Source: Coxiellaceae bacterium (GTDB taxonomy: Bacteria > Pseudomonadota > Gammaproteobacteria > Comchoanobacterales > Comchoanobacteraceae). From it: DNA of 64,000 bases. Below, one piece after another: positions 54,794 through 63,972 of the stretch. The position numbers were made by a program, and so were the translations under genes. The stretch spans positions 1 to 64,000 of the forward strand of contig CACKMC010000001.1 of NCBI GenBank assembly GCA_902601155.1, given 5' to 3'. The notes under the pieces are model-generated. The model ran no database searches. It was given only the letters and a program-made list of their open reading frames with translations, and was not told the origin of the DNA. The first letter of the stretch is position 1. Each line of letters begins with the position of its first letter.

Positions 54794-56224
54794 TTAGTTT
54801 ACCTCGATTATCGCTTCTTGGCTATGCGTTAACCATGCCTGAAGCTCTGTCAATAATTGTCGGTCTTTTTCACAAGGGGAGGAAGCCAAACTAGTTTGTA
54901 TTTGCTTCATCACTGATTCACGACAGCGATTGGGTTGTTGGCGATAATCCAGCCGCGGCTGATGGCGTGCTGCAAGCCATGTCTGACACCATGCTTGATC
55001 TGCTTCGTGCGTCAGCAAATGGGGAGCATGCCGCCATATACACCGATAACCACGCGCTTTCATCGACCCTGACCATCGCCGTACATAAGCAAGTTTTTGC
55101 GCAAAGGGTGCCGCCACAAACAGGGCTTGTTCTTTGACATGACTTGGACTTGGAAAGCCTTCTTGATAGAGCGCCGCATCTGCATCACAAACAAAGTCGG
55201 GATAATCTGTCTCACATGATTCAGCCGCAAAGGATATCAGGCGCGCATGATGCTTTTGACACCATTGCATGAACTGTAAGACCGTCTGATACCGTGATGC
55301 TGACCAATGACGTGTGTAATGGCTATTGAGTGGCAAAATAAACCCTGGCTCCCCCCATTTTTTACGAAAGATCCAGGCAGATGCCAGTACGGCATCTGGA
55401 TCCTCACTGTCTTCGATGCTTTGATCCAAACGTAGCCATAAAGTCTGGTTGCGATACCTGGGATGTTGCCCCAAATACAACACAGGCGCTTGATATTGCG
55501 CATCGGCACCCAATTTGCCTTCGACCCATAAGCCAAGATAAGCATCCATCGTGATGTCGGCAAAACAGGTGGGCAAACGCTGCGCCCTTGCCTGATCGGT
55601 GGCCTTATTAAAATAGCCCATCATGTACTGCCACATATCAGGATAGGCTTGTAAACGCTGTATTAATGCCACCGTCACTTCCACATCCCCCATGGCATGG
55701 TGTGCTTGTGCATGGGGTGCAAGTTGATTAGCCTCATTCAGTGCTTCTAGTTTAAAAGAGCGACGCCCTTCATGCATGGGCCATATCAAAGCATCCGGAT
55801 TAAACAAGGCATACATCACCACGATGGGATAACAATCAAAGCGATAACAACCCTGTGCATATTGATGCGTATAAGGCGGATACATGTAACGATAAAAAGC
55901 AAAACGAAGAAATTCATCATCAAAACCCAAGGTATTATAACCACCACTGCATGTACCTGCTTGATTTAAGGCTTGATGTAAATAAGCAACCACTTGGTCA
56001 TAGGACACCCCTTTTTCTTCACACAGTGCCACCCCTTGCTGATGAATACACAGCGCCACAGGATCGGGTATGGTATCGGGACACAGCTTGACCCAATCGC
56101 TTTTCTTTTCAAGAATTTGCCCCGTATGATCCAAACGAATCATCGCATATTGCATGACTTGATCAAAGGAAGGAGAAAGCCCTGAGGTTTCTAAATCATA
56201 AACCAGCAGGCTAGGTTCAGACAT
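54794..56224 (-). CDS. sbcB: Exodeoxyribonuclease I
   Basis: A 3'-5' single-strand DNA exonuclease acting in repair and recombination. The 476-residue protein has the DEDDh exonuclease motifs: LVYDLETSGLSPSFDQV (Asp and Glu), GYNTLGFDDEFLRFAFYR and HHAMGDVEVTVAL (His and Asp). SH3-like and helical parts follow. The start ATG overlaps the trpS stop by eight bases (ATGTCTGA), so translation is coupled. Length matches E. coli (475). Confidence 0.95.
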   Translation of the reverse strand: MSEPSLLVYDLETSGLSPSFDQVMQYAMIRLDHTGQILEKKSDWVKLCPDTIPDPVALCIHQQGVALCEEKGVSYDQVVAYLHQALNQAGTCSGGYNTLGFDDEFLRFAFYRYMYPPYTHQYAQGCYRFDCYPIVVMYALFNPDALIWPMHEGRRSFKLEALNEANQLAPHAQAHHAMGDVEVTVALIQRLQAYPDMWQYMMGYFNKATDQARAQRLPTCFADITMDAYLGLWVEGKLGADAQYQAPVLYLGQHPRYRNQTLWLRLDQSIEDSEDPDAVLASAWIFRKKWGEPGFILPLNSHYTRHWSASRYQTVLQFMQWCQKHHARLISFAAESCETDYPDFVCDADAALYQEGFPSPSHVKEQALFVAAPFAQKLAYVRRWSGSMKARGYRCIWRHAPHLLTHEADQAWCQTWLAARHQPRLDYRQQPNRCRESVMKQIQTSLASSPCEKDRQLLTELQAWLTHSQEAIIEVN

Positions 56225-57203
56225 GATGACGTATTAACCCCAGTGCATCATAAACACGATCTAGCTGAGCGGATGCAAGCTGACCTGCTTTCTCAGCACC
56301 TTGCTCACTGACCGTGGTTAAGTAGGCCTGATCCTCACGTAATTGACGGTATTTATCCTGGATAGGGGCTAAGGTTTCAATCAAGCATGCAGCAAGGTCT
56401 TTTTTAAACACACCATAACCTTGCCCTTGATAACGCTGTGTGATGGTTTCATAAGATTCGCCAGTGATGGCATGGTAGATGGTCATAAGATTGGTGATAC
56501 CAGGTCGGGCCTCATCGTAGGCCACACAGCCTTCAGAATCTGTCACAGCGCGCTTAATCTTTCGAAGAATCACTTCGGGTTCATCCAATAACGTGATGTA
56601 ATTATTGACTTGCTTATCTGACTTAGACATTTTTTTGGTGGGTTCTTGCAGGCTCATAATCCGTGCACCTTGTGGCGGAATATAAGGTTCTGGGATCGTA
56701 AAACACGCCCCATAATGATGGTTAAACCGATGAGCAAGGTCACGCGCCAATTCGAGGTGTTGTTTTTGGTCATGACCGACGGGTACGCCGTGGGCACCGT
56801 ACAAAAGAATATCGGCGGCCATCAGTACCGGGTATAAAAAGAGGCCGGCATTTGCGCCATGTTGATCAGCCTTGTCTTTGTACTGCGTCATACGATTGAG
56901 TTCACCCATTTGGGTGACACAGCTAAGCACCCAGGCAAGTTGTGTATGTTCAGGTCGTTGTGATTGAAAAAATAAACACACCTGCTCAGGATCAAGCCCA
57001 CAAGCCAGAAATAGCGCAAGATGGTCATAACAACGCGCACGCAAAACATCTGGTGACTGAGTGACTGTTAAGGTATGCAAATCGACAAGACAAAACAAAC
57101 AATCATAATCCGTTTGTTTGGCCACCCAATGTCGGATGGCACCGAGATAATTGCCGAGTCCCAAAGGCCCTGAGGGCTGAATCCCACTAAACAAACGTTT
57201 CAT
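56217..57203 (-). CDS. trpS: Tryptophanyl-tRNA synthetase
   Basis: A 328-residue class I synthetase. The HIGH-like motif is GPLGLGNYLGA (after FSGIQPS) and the KMSKS loop is TKKMSKSDKQVNN; GADILLY-like MAADILLYGAHGVPVGHDQ lies between. GGAG precedes ATG 57203 by six bases. It is followed by sbcB in an eight-base overlap. Confidence 0.96.
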   Translation of the reverse strand: MKRLFSGIQPSGPLGLGNYLGAIRHWVAKQTDYDCLFCLVDLHTLTVTQSPDVLRARCYDHLALFLACGLDPEQVCLFFQSQRPEHTQLAWVLSCVTQMGELNRMTQYKDKADQHGANAGLFLYPVLMAADILLYGAHGVPVGHDQKQHLELARDLAHRFNHHYGACFTIPEPYIPPQGARIMSLQEPTKKMSKSDKQVNNYITLLDEPEVILRKIKRAVTDSEGCVAYDEARPGITNLMTIYHAITGESYETITQRYQGQGYGVFKKDLAACLIETLAPIQDKYRQLREDQAYLTTVSEQGAEKAGQLASAQLDRVYDALGLIRHHV

Positions 57204-57219
57204 GGGTCACTCCTTTTCG

Positions 57220-57387
57220 CTATTTAAGCTTCTTCACTTCCTTGAATAGGACTTTTTGACGAACAACAGGATCATATTTCATCAATTCAAGTTTTCCTTC
57301 GACGCCCTGTGTTTTGGTTGTCGTGTAATAAAAACCTGTGCCGGCTGAAGAAACGAGTTTAACAATGATGGTTTTGCTGGCAGCCAT
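57220..57387 (-). CDS. rpmG: 50S ribosomal protein L33
   Basis: A 55-residue L33 of the cysteine-free type: [19 protein letters not shown], then [19 protein letters not shown] and a basic end. It starts two bases after the rpmB stop, the usual rpmB–rpmG pair. Only 16 bases separate it from trpS. The missing zinc-binding cysteines mean no zinc is needed, as in E. coli. Confidence 0.96.
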   Translation of the reverse strand: MAASKTIIVKLVSSAGTGFYYTTTKTQGVEGKLELMKYDPVVRQKVLFKEVKKLK

Positions 57388-57389
57388 GA

Positions 57390-57620
57390 TTATGCTTCCT
57401 TCTTATTAAGTAAGGCAATTTTCTCAAGAGCCTGATCCAAGCCGTGCTTACGAATGTAGCGTAACCCCTTGCTGGACAAACAAAGACGAATGGTACGCCC
57501 GTTGTGCTTAAAACGGTAGCTATGATTATTGGCTTTAAACTGACGTGATGTTTTACGCTGAGAATGCGAAACATTACGGCCAAAAATAACTTTTTTTCCT
57601 GTGATTTGACAAACTGGCAT
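57390..57620 (-). CDS. rpmB: 50S ribosomal protein L28
   Basis: A 76-residue L28: [39 protein letters not shown]. Normal length (E. coli 78). Upstream is the desaturase gene on the same strand, with a weak hairpin between them. Downstream is rpmG. Confidence 0.96.
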   Translation of the reverse strand: MPVCQITGKKVIFGRNVSHSQRKTSRQFKANNHSYRFKHNGRTIRLCLSSKGLRYIRKHGLDQALEKIALLNKKEA

Positions 57621-57667
57621 ACCTGATTCCTCTGTAACTTATAGGTAGATTAATGTTTTACCAAATA

Positions 57668-57683
57668 TTGCAGCAAGCTGCAA
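57668..57683 (-). terminator. Weak hairpin between desaturase and rpmB
   Basis: On the minus strand TTGCAG-CTTG-CTGCAA forms a six-pair stem eight bases after the desaturase stop, followed only by TATTTGG. It may be a weak terminator. Confidence 0.35.
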
Positions 57684-57691
57684 GCTAAATA

Positions 57692-58855
57692 TTAGGTCGA
57701 TGTTGATTCTGCTTTGGGAAGGTAGGCTTTAAACCATGCAGAAAACTCCACAAGGACATCAATCCCACTCTCTTCTGCTTCACGACACCACTGACGCATG
57801 TGCACTAATCGTTCTTGATAACCGGTATGCACATCCAAACAAATGGCCTCCAAACGTTTACGGAATTGGTAAACCGTTTTCAGCACAGGATACGCACCCA
57901 GCATACCGTCCAAACGTTCACGCTGAGAAGCTTGCTTCATCACAACATCATTCTTGTGCAATAGACGCATCAAAGATGTTTTGCCTTTGGGGAACAATGA
58001 TTTAAAAACAGGTTGGATCACAAGAAGGTAATACCGTTCTGCAATCGCAAGATGATTACGGACAATGTTACGAAAGGCTTCGATTTCGGTCCCATTCGCA
58101 TTGGACTCAAGCACAGGGGCACGATGTTTGACACGACATAACCCCAGCACTTCAAACAAGCGAATATAAAACCAGCCGATATCAAATTCCCACCATTTCA
58201 TTGAAAATTTAGCGGAATAACCATAAGCATGGTGGTTATTGTGAAGCTCTTCACCGCCACACATGATACCCACAGGTGAAATATTCGCCGCAGCATCGGT
58301 GACTTCAAAATTACGGTAGCCCCAGTAGTGAGCCAAGCCATTGATCATGCCTGCAGCCCACAAAGGAATCCAAATCATTTGAACACCCCAAATGATGGCC
58401 CCAACCCAGCCAAATAAAAGAATGTCCACACCTAACAATACATTGCGTCCCAAGCTAGAATAACGGCTATACACATTGCGCTCCAGCCAGTCATCGGGGG
58501 TACCTTTCCCATAACGCTCAAGCACGTTAGGAATTTGGGTGCCACGACGATAATAAGCCACACCTTTAAAGAAAATCTCTTTCAAACCATACACTTGAGG
58601 ACTGTGGGGATCATCGGGCAAATCACTGCAAGTATGATGCTTACGATGCACAGCCACCCAATTTTTTGTCACCATGCCTGTCGTTGCCCATAACCAAAAA
58701 CGGAAAATATGACTGATCACAGGATGTAATTCAATGGCTCTGTGCGCCTGACAGCGGTGGAGATACAAGGTCACACCCATGACAGTATAATGCGTCATGA
58801 CCAAGGTGATAATGACTTTTTGCCAAGCACTTAATGCTAAAATACCTTGCCACAT
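57692..58855 (-). CDS. Membrane fatty-acid (acyl-CoA delta-9 type) desaturase
   Basis: A 387-residue oxygen-dependent desaturase introducing a double bond into saturated acyl chains. The three histidine boxes that bind the di-iron site are complete: HRCQAH, HRKHH and HNNHH (the last in EELHNNHHAYGYSAKF). Four hydrophobic segments surround them. The C-terminal 120 residues are soluble and helical. GGAG precedes the ATG by seven bases, and a promoter-like pair lies further upstream. It implies that membrane fluidity is controlled aerobically. Confidence 0.93.
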   Translation of the reverse strand: MWQGILALSAWQKVIITLVMTHYTVMGVTLYLHRCQAHRAIELHPVISHIFRFWLWATTGMVTKNWVAVHRKHHTCSDLPDDPHSPQVYGLKEIFFKGVAYYRRGTQIPNVLERYGKGTPDDWLERNVYSRYSSLGRNVLLGVDILLFGWVGAIIWGVQMIWIPLWAAGMINGLAHYWGYRNFEVTDAAANISPVGIMCGGEELHNNHHAYGYSAKFSMKWWEFDIGWFYIRLFEVLGLCRVKHRAPVLESNANGTEIEAFRNIVRNHLAIAERYYLLVIQPVFKSLFPKGKTSLMRLLHKNDVVMKQASQRERLDGMLGAYPVLKTVYQFRKRLEAICLDVHTGYQERLVHMRQWCREAEESGIDVLVEFSAWFKAYLPKAESTST

Positions 58856-58885
58856 AAAGAGGCTCCATCATTGAAAGATGCACAA

Positions 58886-58914
58886 AGTATAACGCGCATT
58901 CAGGCACAAGTCCA
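58886..58914 (-). promoter_or_regulatory. Candidate promoter of the desaturase gene
   Basis: On the minus strand: TGGACT (58914–58909), 17 bases, TATACT (58891–58886), about 30 bases before the desaturase ATG. The -10 has five of six matches and the -35 four of six. Confidence 0.5.
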
Positions 58915-59017
58915 GAGAGCCGCGGTCATTTTGTAAGGGCCGCACGCAAAAAAAATTCCATCACATGCATAGCAAAGGCACGATAAAACAAAGTCTTTAC
59001 AAAACAATCATCAAGTA

Positions 59018-60409
59018 CTATCCACCAAATCGATCAATCTTCTTGGCTAAAAAATCACTGACCTCAGTCATGGGCACACGTGTTTGCGCCATACTATCTC
59101 GCGCACGAATGGTGACGGCCTGATCCGTCAATGAATCGAAATCAACCGTGATACAAAAAGGCGTACCCAATTCATCTTGACGACGATAACGCTTACCAAT
59201 CGACTGCGTTTCATCATACTCACAAGACCACTGTTGGATCAATGTCGTATACAGATCATGGGCCAAAGTGGATAACTCAGGTTTTTTAGACAAGGGTAGA
59301 ATGGCGGCTTTAATCGGCGCAATACTCGGATGAAAACGCAATACCGTGCGCACATCGCCAGAAGGCAAGGTTTCTTCCTCATAGGCATCACACAGCAACG
59401 CAAGGCACAAACGGTCTACGCCCAATGCTGGCTCAATCACATGCGGCAAATAACGGGCTTTCGTATGAGGGTCTGTATAGCGAAGATCTTGACGCGAATG
59501 GGTTTGGTGTGCCGATAAATCAAAATCACCACGACTGGCAATCCCCCATAACTCCCCCCAACCAAAGGGAAACTGATACTCCACGTCACAGGTTGCATTC
59601 GAATAATGAGACAATTCAGACGCATCATGATCACGCATACGCACATGCTGAGCACTTAAGCCTATCTTTTGCAACCAATCCAAACAAAATGACTGCCAAT
59701 GCTTATACCATGTGAGCGCTTCATCCGGGTGACAAAAGAACTCCATTTCCATCTGTTCAAATTCACGTGTTCGAAAAATAAAATTACCTGGCGTGATTTC
59801 ATTACGAAATGATTTACCAATCTGGCCAATACCAAAGGGAACCCGTTTACGACAAGTCTCTGCGATGTGCTTAAAATTAAGAAAGATACCTTGCGCTGTT
59901 TCAGGACGAAGATACACTTCTGGCCCACTGCCCTCTAATATCCCCATATGCGTCTTAAACATTAAATTAAAGGCTTTGGGCTCAGTGAATGTCTTGGCAC
60001 CACACCGAGGACAAGCAATCTCATGTTTTTCAATGGCCTCATGTATCGCAGAAAAACTAAGACCTGCTGCAGCATTGTCTCCCAATTTTTCCTCTAAAAG
60101 ATGATCCCCTCTAAAACGGGCATGACAGGCTTTACATTCCATCAAGGGATCAGAGAAGGATTGCGTATGACCGGAAGCATCCCACACCGCAGGATTAAGC
60201 AAAATAGACGAATCCAAACCCACCACATTTGGCTGCGCTGTGACAAAGGCATGCCACCAAGCTTGTTTGACATGTCGCTTAAGGGCTGTCCCATATGGGC
60301 CATAATCCCACGTATTCGCAAGCCCCCCATAAATCTCAGAACCAGGGTAAACAAAACCCCGCCGTTTACACAACGATACAATGGGTTTTAAAGCATCTTG
60401 ATTGGACAT
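59018..60409 (-). CDS. glyS: Glycyl-tRNA synthetase, single-chain (alpha2) type
   Basis: A 463-residue class II synthetase of the homodimeric eukaryote/archaeon-like form: RRGFVYPGSEIYGGLANTWD, YLRPETAQGIFLNFKHI (motif region), RNEITPGNFIFRTREFEQME (motif 2), EPALGVDRLCLALL (motif 3), and a C-terminal anticodon-binding domain. Four cysteines (CKAC, CPRC) sit in an insertion and may bind zinc. Most gammaproteobacteria instead use the two-subunit GlyQ/GlyS enzyme. ATG 60409 has GAGG eight bases upstream; the ATG at 60433 would be nearly leaderless from the predicted promoter. Confidence 0.95.
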   Translation of the reverse strand: MSNQDALKPIVSLCKRRGFVYPGSEIYGGLANTWDYGPYGTALKRHVKQAWWHAFVTAQPNVVGLDSSILLNPAVWDASGHTQSFSDPLMECKACHARFRGDHLLEEKLGDNAAAGLSFSAIHEAIEKHEIACPRCGAKTFTEPKAFNLMFKTHMGILEGSGPEVYLRPETAQGIFLNFKHIAETCRKRVPFGIGQIGKSFRNEITPGNFIFRTREFEQMEMEFFCHPDEALTWYKHWQSFCLDWLQKIGLSAQHVRMRDHDASELSHYSNATCDVEYQFPFGWGELWGIASRGDFDLSAHQTHSRQDLRYTDPHTKARYLPHVIEPALGVDRLCLALLCDAYEEETLPSGDVRTVLRFHPSIAPIKAAILPLSKKPELSTLAHDLYTTLIQQWSCEYDETQSIGKRYRRQDELGTPFCITVDFDSLTDQAVTIRARDSMAQTRVPMTEVSDFLAKKIDRFGG

Positions 60410-60444
60410 AATGAGGGCCTCAACGCGTTCCATGTTCGGTGATT

Positions 60445-60473
60445 ATTAAGCCAGGTAGCCACTGCTTCGTCAA
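60445..60473 (-). promoter_or_regulatory. Candidate promoter of the glycyl-tRNA synthetase gene
   Basis: On the minus strand: TTGACG (60473–60468), 17 bases, CTTAAT (60450–60445). Initiation near 60438 gives a short leader and supports the downstream ATG 60409 as start. Confidence 0.45.
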
Positions 60474-60512
60474 GACATCTTGCCAACACAACAAAGTATA
60501 TGGGTGACGCAC

Positions 60513-61772
60513 TTAAATAGACCTCGCGGTTTCTTTGACACCAAATATCACAACCAAACACACAATAGCCAACACCGCCGGCACAATACTCAAGGCATGT
60601 TGATAGGCCACCACACTATACACCGGTGTGCCATGCGCAAAATGATGCTGCCACCCATGCTGAAGATAATAGCCCACAAAAGGCTGTAAAATCATACCTG
60701 TGGATACCACGCCCATATTCGTCAAACCTGCCGCTGTGCCTGCCACATCTGGCGTGTGTGATTCTCGCATCATGGCAAATGTCACAGGTTGCGCTGCAGC
60801 AGTAAGGCCCAAGACAAATAATTCCACTTCCGTCACAAACCATGAGGTGGATGGCATAAAAAGAAGCCATAAACTCGCCAACAAGCCAAAACTTAAGCAG
60901 ATCAATACAGGCACTTTCCTTGATTGAATATAATCAGATAAATAACCCACCACAGGACTGCCTATTGCGACACCCAACCAAATCATCATGGTTCCCAAAG
61001 CTGCTTGATAATCGCTCAAATGATAACTACGCACTAAAAAAGGCACCCCCCATAGCTCTGCAAAGACGGCGATAGGCGTCCAACATGCAAAAGCCGCGAG
61101 CACAATCCCCCAACTTTGTCGACACGCTAACACCTGACACATACACTGACGCATCGATACACGGGCTGCTTGATCCTCCCGCTTTGCACCCGGTGGGTAT
61201 TCTTGCAAAGTCCATATGAACATCAGCACTAACGCCACCCCTAAAAGAGCCGTAGCAAATAACATCGCCCGCCAACCCAATAAATGCATCAAACGCACCA
61301 CAGGCGCGCCCCCCATCATCGCCCCCAAACAACCCATGACTTGGATACTACCCACGACCAAAGCAAAATAGCGCGCATGAAACCAACGACCAGCCAATAC
61401 AATGGGGCCGACAAAAGCAAAAGAGGCACCAAAACCAAGCAAAAAACGACTGATGATCGCAAGCGGTGCATGATAAGCCATGGCAAATATCGCCGTAGAC
61501 AATGCACAAACGGCCATCGCTATCACCAAACATCGCTTGACACCAAAGCGGTCAACGCATAGCCCTGCAACAATCTGCATCGGCGCATAAGCATAGAAAA
61601 AACTGGCAGAAATCACACCAAAGAGTCCCGCCTCAATATGAAGTGCCGCCATCAGCTGGCTCGAAAGCACCCCAGGCGTGACGCGTACAAAAAACTCATA
61701 GACGTATAATAATGAAGCAATAAACACGAGGCATGTGGCATACATCCTTGGCGCAGGATGGTTGATTTCCAT
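60513..61772 (-). CDS. MFS transporter, paralogue A
   Basis: A 419-residue major facilitator with about 12 hydrophobic helices. The N-terminal LLYVYEFFVRVTPGVLSSQL, the loop-2/3 motif AGLCVDRFGVKRCLV and FLLGFGASFAFVGPIVL are shared with the divergent gene at 61890. Together they look like the anion:cation/hexuronate-type MFS group common in intracellular gammaproteobacteria; the substrate is unknown. It is head-to-head with paralogue B across a 117-base region. Confidence 0.88.
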   Translation of the reverse strand: MEINHPAPRMYATCLVFIASLLYVYEFFVRVTPGVLSSQLMAALHIEAGLFGVISASFFYAYAPMQIVAGLCVDRFGVKRCLVIAMAVCALSTAIFAMAYHAPLAIISRFLLGFGASFAFVGPIVLAGRWFHARYFALVVGSIQVMGCLGAMMGGAPVVRLMHLLGWRAMLFATALLGVALVLMFIWTLQEYPPGAKREDQAARVSMRQCMCQVLACRQSWGIVLAAFACWTPIAVFAELWGVPFLVRSYHLSDYQAALGTMMIWLGVAIGSPVVGYLSDYIQSRKVPVLICLSFGLLASLWLLFMPSTSWFVTEVELFVLGLTAAAQPVTFAMMRESHTPDVAGTAAGLTNMGVVSTGMILQPFVGYYLQHGWQHHFAHGTPVYSVVAYQHALSIVPAVLAIVCLVVIFGVKETARSI

Positions 61773-61796
61773 GCGTAATCCTTGACAACTATAATT

Positions 61797-61814
61797 GCTC
61801 TCAGTGTGCAGAGC
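61797..61814. promoter_or_regulatory. Operator-like inverted repeat 1 between the MFS genes
   Basis: GCTCTCAGTGTGCAGAGC has arms GCTCT/AGAGC. It contains TCTCAGTGT on the plus strand; the same nine bases occur on the minus strand at 61851–61870. Position suits control of paralogue A. Confidence 0.45.
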
Positions 61815-61835
61815 ATAGGGCGCAAAGTCAAATCA

Positions 61836-61864
61836 TTGCAAATAGTCACAATTCTGAGTACACT
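61836..61864 (+). promoter_or_regulatory. Candidate promoter of MFS paralogue B
   Basis: TTGCAA (61836–61841), 17 bases, TACACT (61859–61864), 26 bases before ATG 61890. The -10 lies inside the second operator-like repeat. Confidence 0.5.
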
Positions 61865-61870
61865 GAGAAT
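61851..61870. promoter_or_regulatory. Operator-like inverted repeat 2 between the MFS genes
   Basis: ATTCTGAGTACACTGAGAAT has arms ATTCT/AGAAT and carries TCTCAGTGT on the minus strand. It covers the -10 of paralogue B, consistent with repression by a regulator that binds both sites. Confidence 0.45.
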
Positions 61871-61889
61871 GATCGAGTAGAAGGGAAAC

Positions 61890-63137
61890 ATGGTGTCTGA
61901 CTCCGTTTCTTGGCGTGGCGTATTGATTGTTTCCGTGGCTTCTTTATTTTATTGCTACGAATTTTTTCTACGTGTTGCTCCCAGCGTGTTATCTCACGCC
62001 ATGATGCAAAGTTTTCATGTCAGTGCCGCGCCGTTTAGTGTCATGGCATCCAGTTTTTTTTTGGTCTATGCTCCCATGCAAATCCCTGCAGGCTTATGGA
62101 CAGATCGTCTTGGACCACGCCTTAGCTTAAGCATGATGATCGCCCTGTGCGCCCTAGCAAGCTTTGGTTTTGTTTACAGCACCCACATGCTTGGCGCAAG
62201 TGTCGCACGCGGCTTGATGGGTTTTGGCGCATCATTTGCCTACATTGCGCCTTTAATACTCGCCGCCTATTGGTTGCCTTCGCATTATTTTGCAAGCATC
62301 GCCGGTCTCATCCAAGCGCTCGGCTGCCTAGGCGCGGTACTTGGCACCACATTGATTGCACATGCCGCTGTCTTATGGGGCTGGCAAAAGCCCTTTGTGT
62401 GGGGAGGCTATTTAGGCCTGATATTAGCAGTCACCACTTATCTCGTTGTACGTGATGCACCCCATGAGAAGACTGACAATACGTCAAAAACACCCGTGAT
62501 CAAACAACTTACCTACGTACTCTCTCAACCCGCCTTGCGCTGGATTGCGATGATTGGCTTTGCCTGCTGGGCACCCATGTCAATCTTCACCGAATTATGG
62601 GGCCCCCCTTTTCTCGAACAAGCCGAACACATCAGCGCCACACAAGCCGCCGCCCAAACTGCCTATACCTGGCTAGGCGTGGCCATAGGTGGCCCCCTTC
62701 TTGGCTATTTATCCACTGCCCGTCGTCACAAAACACTTTTGCTCAGCCTTCTACTCAGCTTAGTCACTAGCGCCACCCTCATTTACGCCACACCGCACCA
62801 GACCTGGCTCATTGAAAGCTTACTATTTTTACTTGGCTTTGGGTGTGCAGGCCAAGCCATTACCTTTGGCTTGGTACGCGATCACACGCCCTTACACTGC
62901 ACAGGCACAGCCATTGGCTTCAATAATATGGCGGTCATCTTTGGTGGCATTGCACTGCAACCACTCACAGGTTATCTGCTCGATCATTTCTGGGATGGCA
63001 CACTGTACCACGCCACGCCACACTATCACGCCACTGCTTACCATTTCAGCTTTATCCCGATACCTTTATGCATTTTATGGGGATTGTATGCTACCTACCG
63101 AAGCCGATCTTTCTCAGCCAATAAACCCAATGTCTAA
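61890..63137 (+). CDS. MFS transporter, paralogue B
   Basis: A 415-residue major facilitator clearly related to paralogue A: FYCYEFFLRVAPSVLSHAMM, YAPMQIPAGLWTDRLGPRLS, GLMGFGASFAYIAPLILAA. About 12 helices. AAGGG precedes the ATG. The stop overlaps the nadK start by eight bases (ATGTCTAA), an unusual coupling of a transporter to NAD kinase. Substrate unknown. Confidence 0.88.
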   Translation: MVSDSVSWRGVLIVSVASLFYCYEFFLRVAPSVLSHAMMQSFHVSAAPFSVMASSFFLVYAPMQIPAGLWTDRLGPRLSLSMMIALCALASFGFVYSTHMLGASVARGLMGFGASFAYIAPLILAAYWLPSHYFASIAGLIQALGCLGAVLGTTLIAHAAVLWGWQKPFVWGGYLGLILAVTTYLVVRDAPHEKTDNTSKTPVIKQLTYVLSQPALRWIAMIGFACWAPMSIFTELWGPPFLEQAEHISATQAAAQTAYTWLGVAIGGPLLGYLSTARRHKTLLLSLLLSLVTSATLIYATPHQTWLIESLLFLLGFGCAGQAITFGLVRDHTPLHCTGTAIGFNNMAVIFGGIALQPLTGYLLDHFWDGTLYHATPHYHATAYHFSFIPIPLCILWGLYATYRSRSFSANKPNV

Positions 63138-63972
63138 ACTCGCTTTTCAAACATTAGGCCTGGTCATTCATCAGCCCAAACATAGATCCCAAGCCATGGC
63201 TTCCATGCTGCAGAAGCTATTAGCACCTTACGAGTCATCGCTGACCATCCTGACAAACCATGGCAAATATTTCCCAGACTATACCGTCATGTCATGCGAA
63301 GCATTGGCACAAACGTGTGACATGCTTTGGGTGATTGGCGGCGATGGCAGCTTACTGGCAACGGCTAACTTAGCGGCAACACACCAAACACCACTTCTCG
63401 GAATTCATACTGGCCACACTGGCTTCTTAACCGACACCATATCCATCACTTCGCAAGGATTAAAAGCCATCTTACATGGTGACTACACGGAAGAAACACG
63501 CCCTTTACTGTGCCTTCAATCAGATCCTGACAAACGCGCACTCAATGAGTTTGTGCTTTCACGACATAGCCCCACGCCTCGTCTCATGACCTTTGAACTA
63601 TGTATTGATGGTCATGCGATGGGCATTCATCGCGCAGATGGTATGATCATTGCCAGCCCCAGCGGCTCTACAGCCTATGCCTTATCCGCAGGTGGCCCGA
63701 TCATTCACCCGGAACTACCGGCCATTCTATTGTGCCCAATCTGTCCCCACCAATCACAAGCCCGTCCCATGGTTGTCCCTGCCAACAGTGTGATCACACT
63801 GGCGCCACACACCACGGACCCTGTCCATCTTAGCGCAGATGGCCAAAGCCTCATGACGTTGACACAAACTGCTTTACATATAGGCCAATCTAAAGAGACA
63901 ATCACACTCGTGAGACCACATGATTACCGATTTTACCCGCATGTCGTTAAAAAATTAGCTTGGACTGATTAA
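63130..63972 (+). CDS. nadK: NAD kinase
   Basis: Phosphorylates NAD to NADP. A 280-residue protein with the GGDG motif (WVIGGDGSLLATANL), HTGHTGFLTD, LNEFVLSR and the ADGMIIASPSGSTAYALSAGG signature. ATG 63130 is chosen because it gives the usual N-terminus (FQTLGLVIHQPKH) and overlaps the MFS stop; longer in-frame starts lie inside the MFS gene. The window ends 28 bases after its stop. Confidence 0.95.
   Translation: MSKLAFQTLGLVIHQPKHRSQAMASMLQKLLAPYESSLTILTNHGKYFPDYTVMSCEALAQTCDMLWVIGGDGSLLATANLAATHQTPLLGIHTGHTGFLTDTISITSQGLKAILHGDYTEETRPLLCLQSDPDKRALNEFVLSRHSPTPRLMTFELCIDGHAMGIHRADGMIIASPSGSTAYALSAGGPIIHPELPAILLCPICPHQSQARPMVVPANSVITLAPHTTDPVHLSADGQSLMTLTQTALHIGQSKETITLVRPHDYRFYPHVVKKLAWTD

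Noticed and set aside
58900-58960. GC-rich GCCGC repeats downstream of the glycyl-tRNA synthetase gene, considered as a terminator
   Set aside because: The two GCCGC copies are direct, not inverted, so no proper stem–loop forms before the A/T run.
62812-63129. N-terminal extension of nadK by 106 codons
   Set aside because: It lies entirely inside the MFS gene in another frame. NAD kinase similarity begins at ATG 63130, which overlaps the MFS stop.
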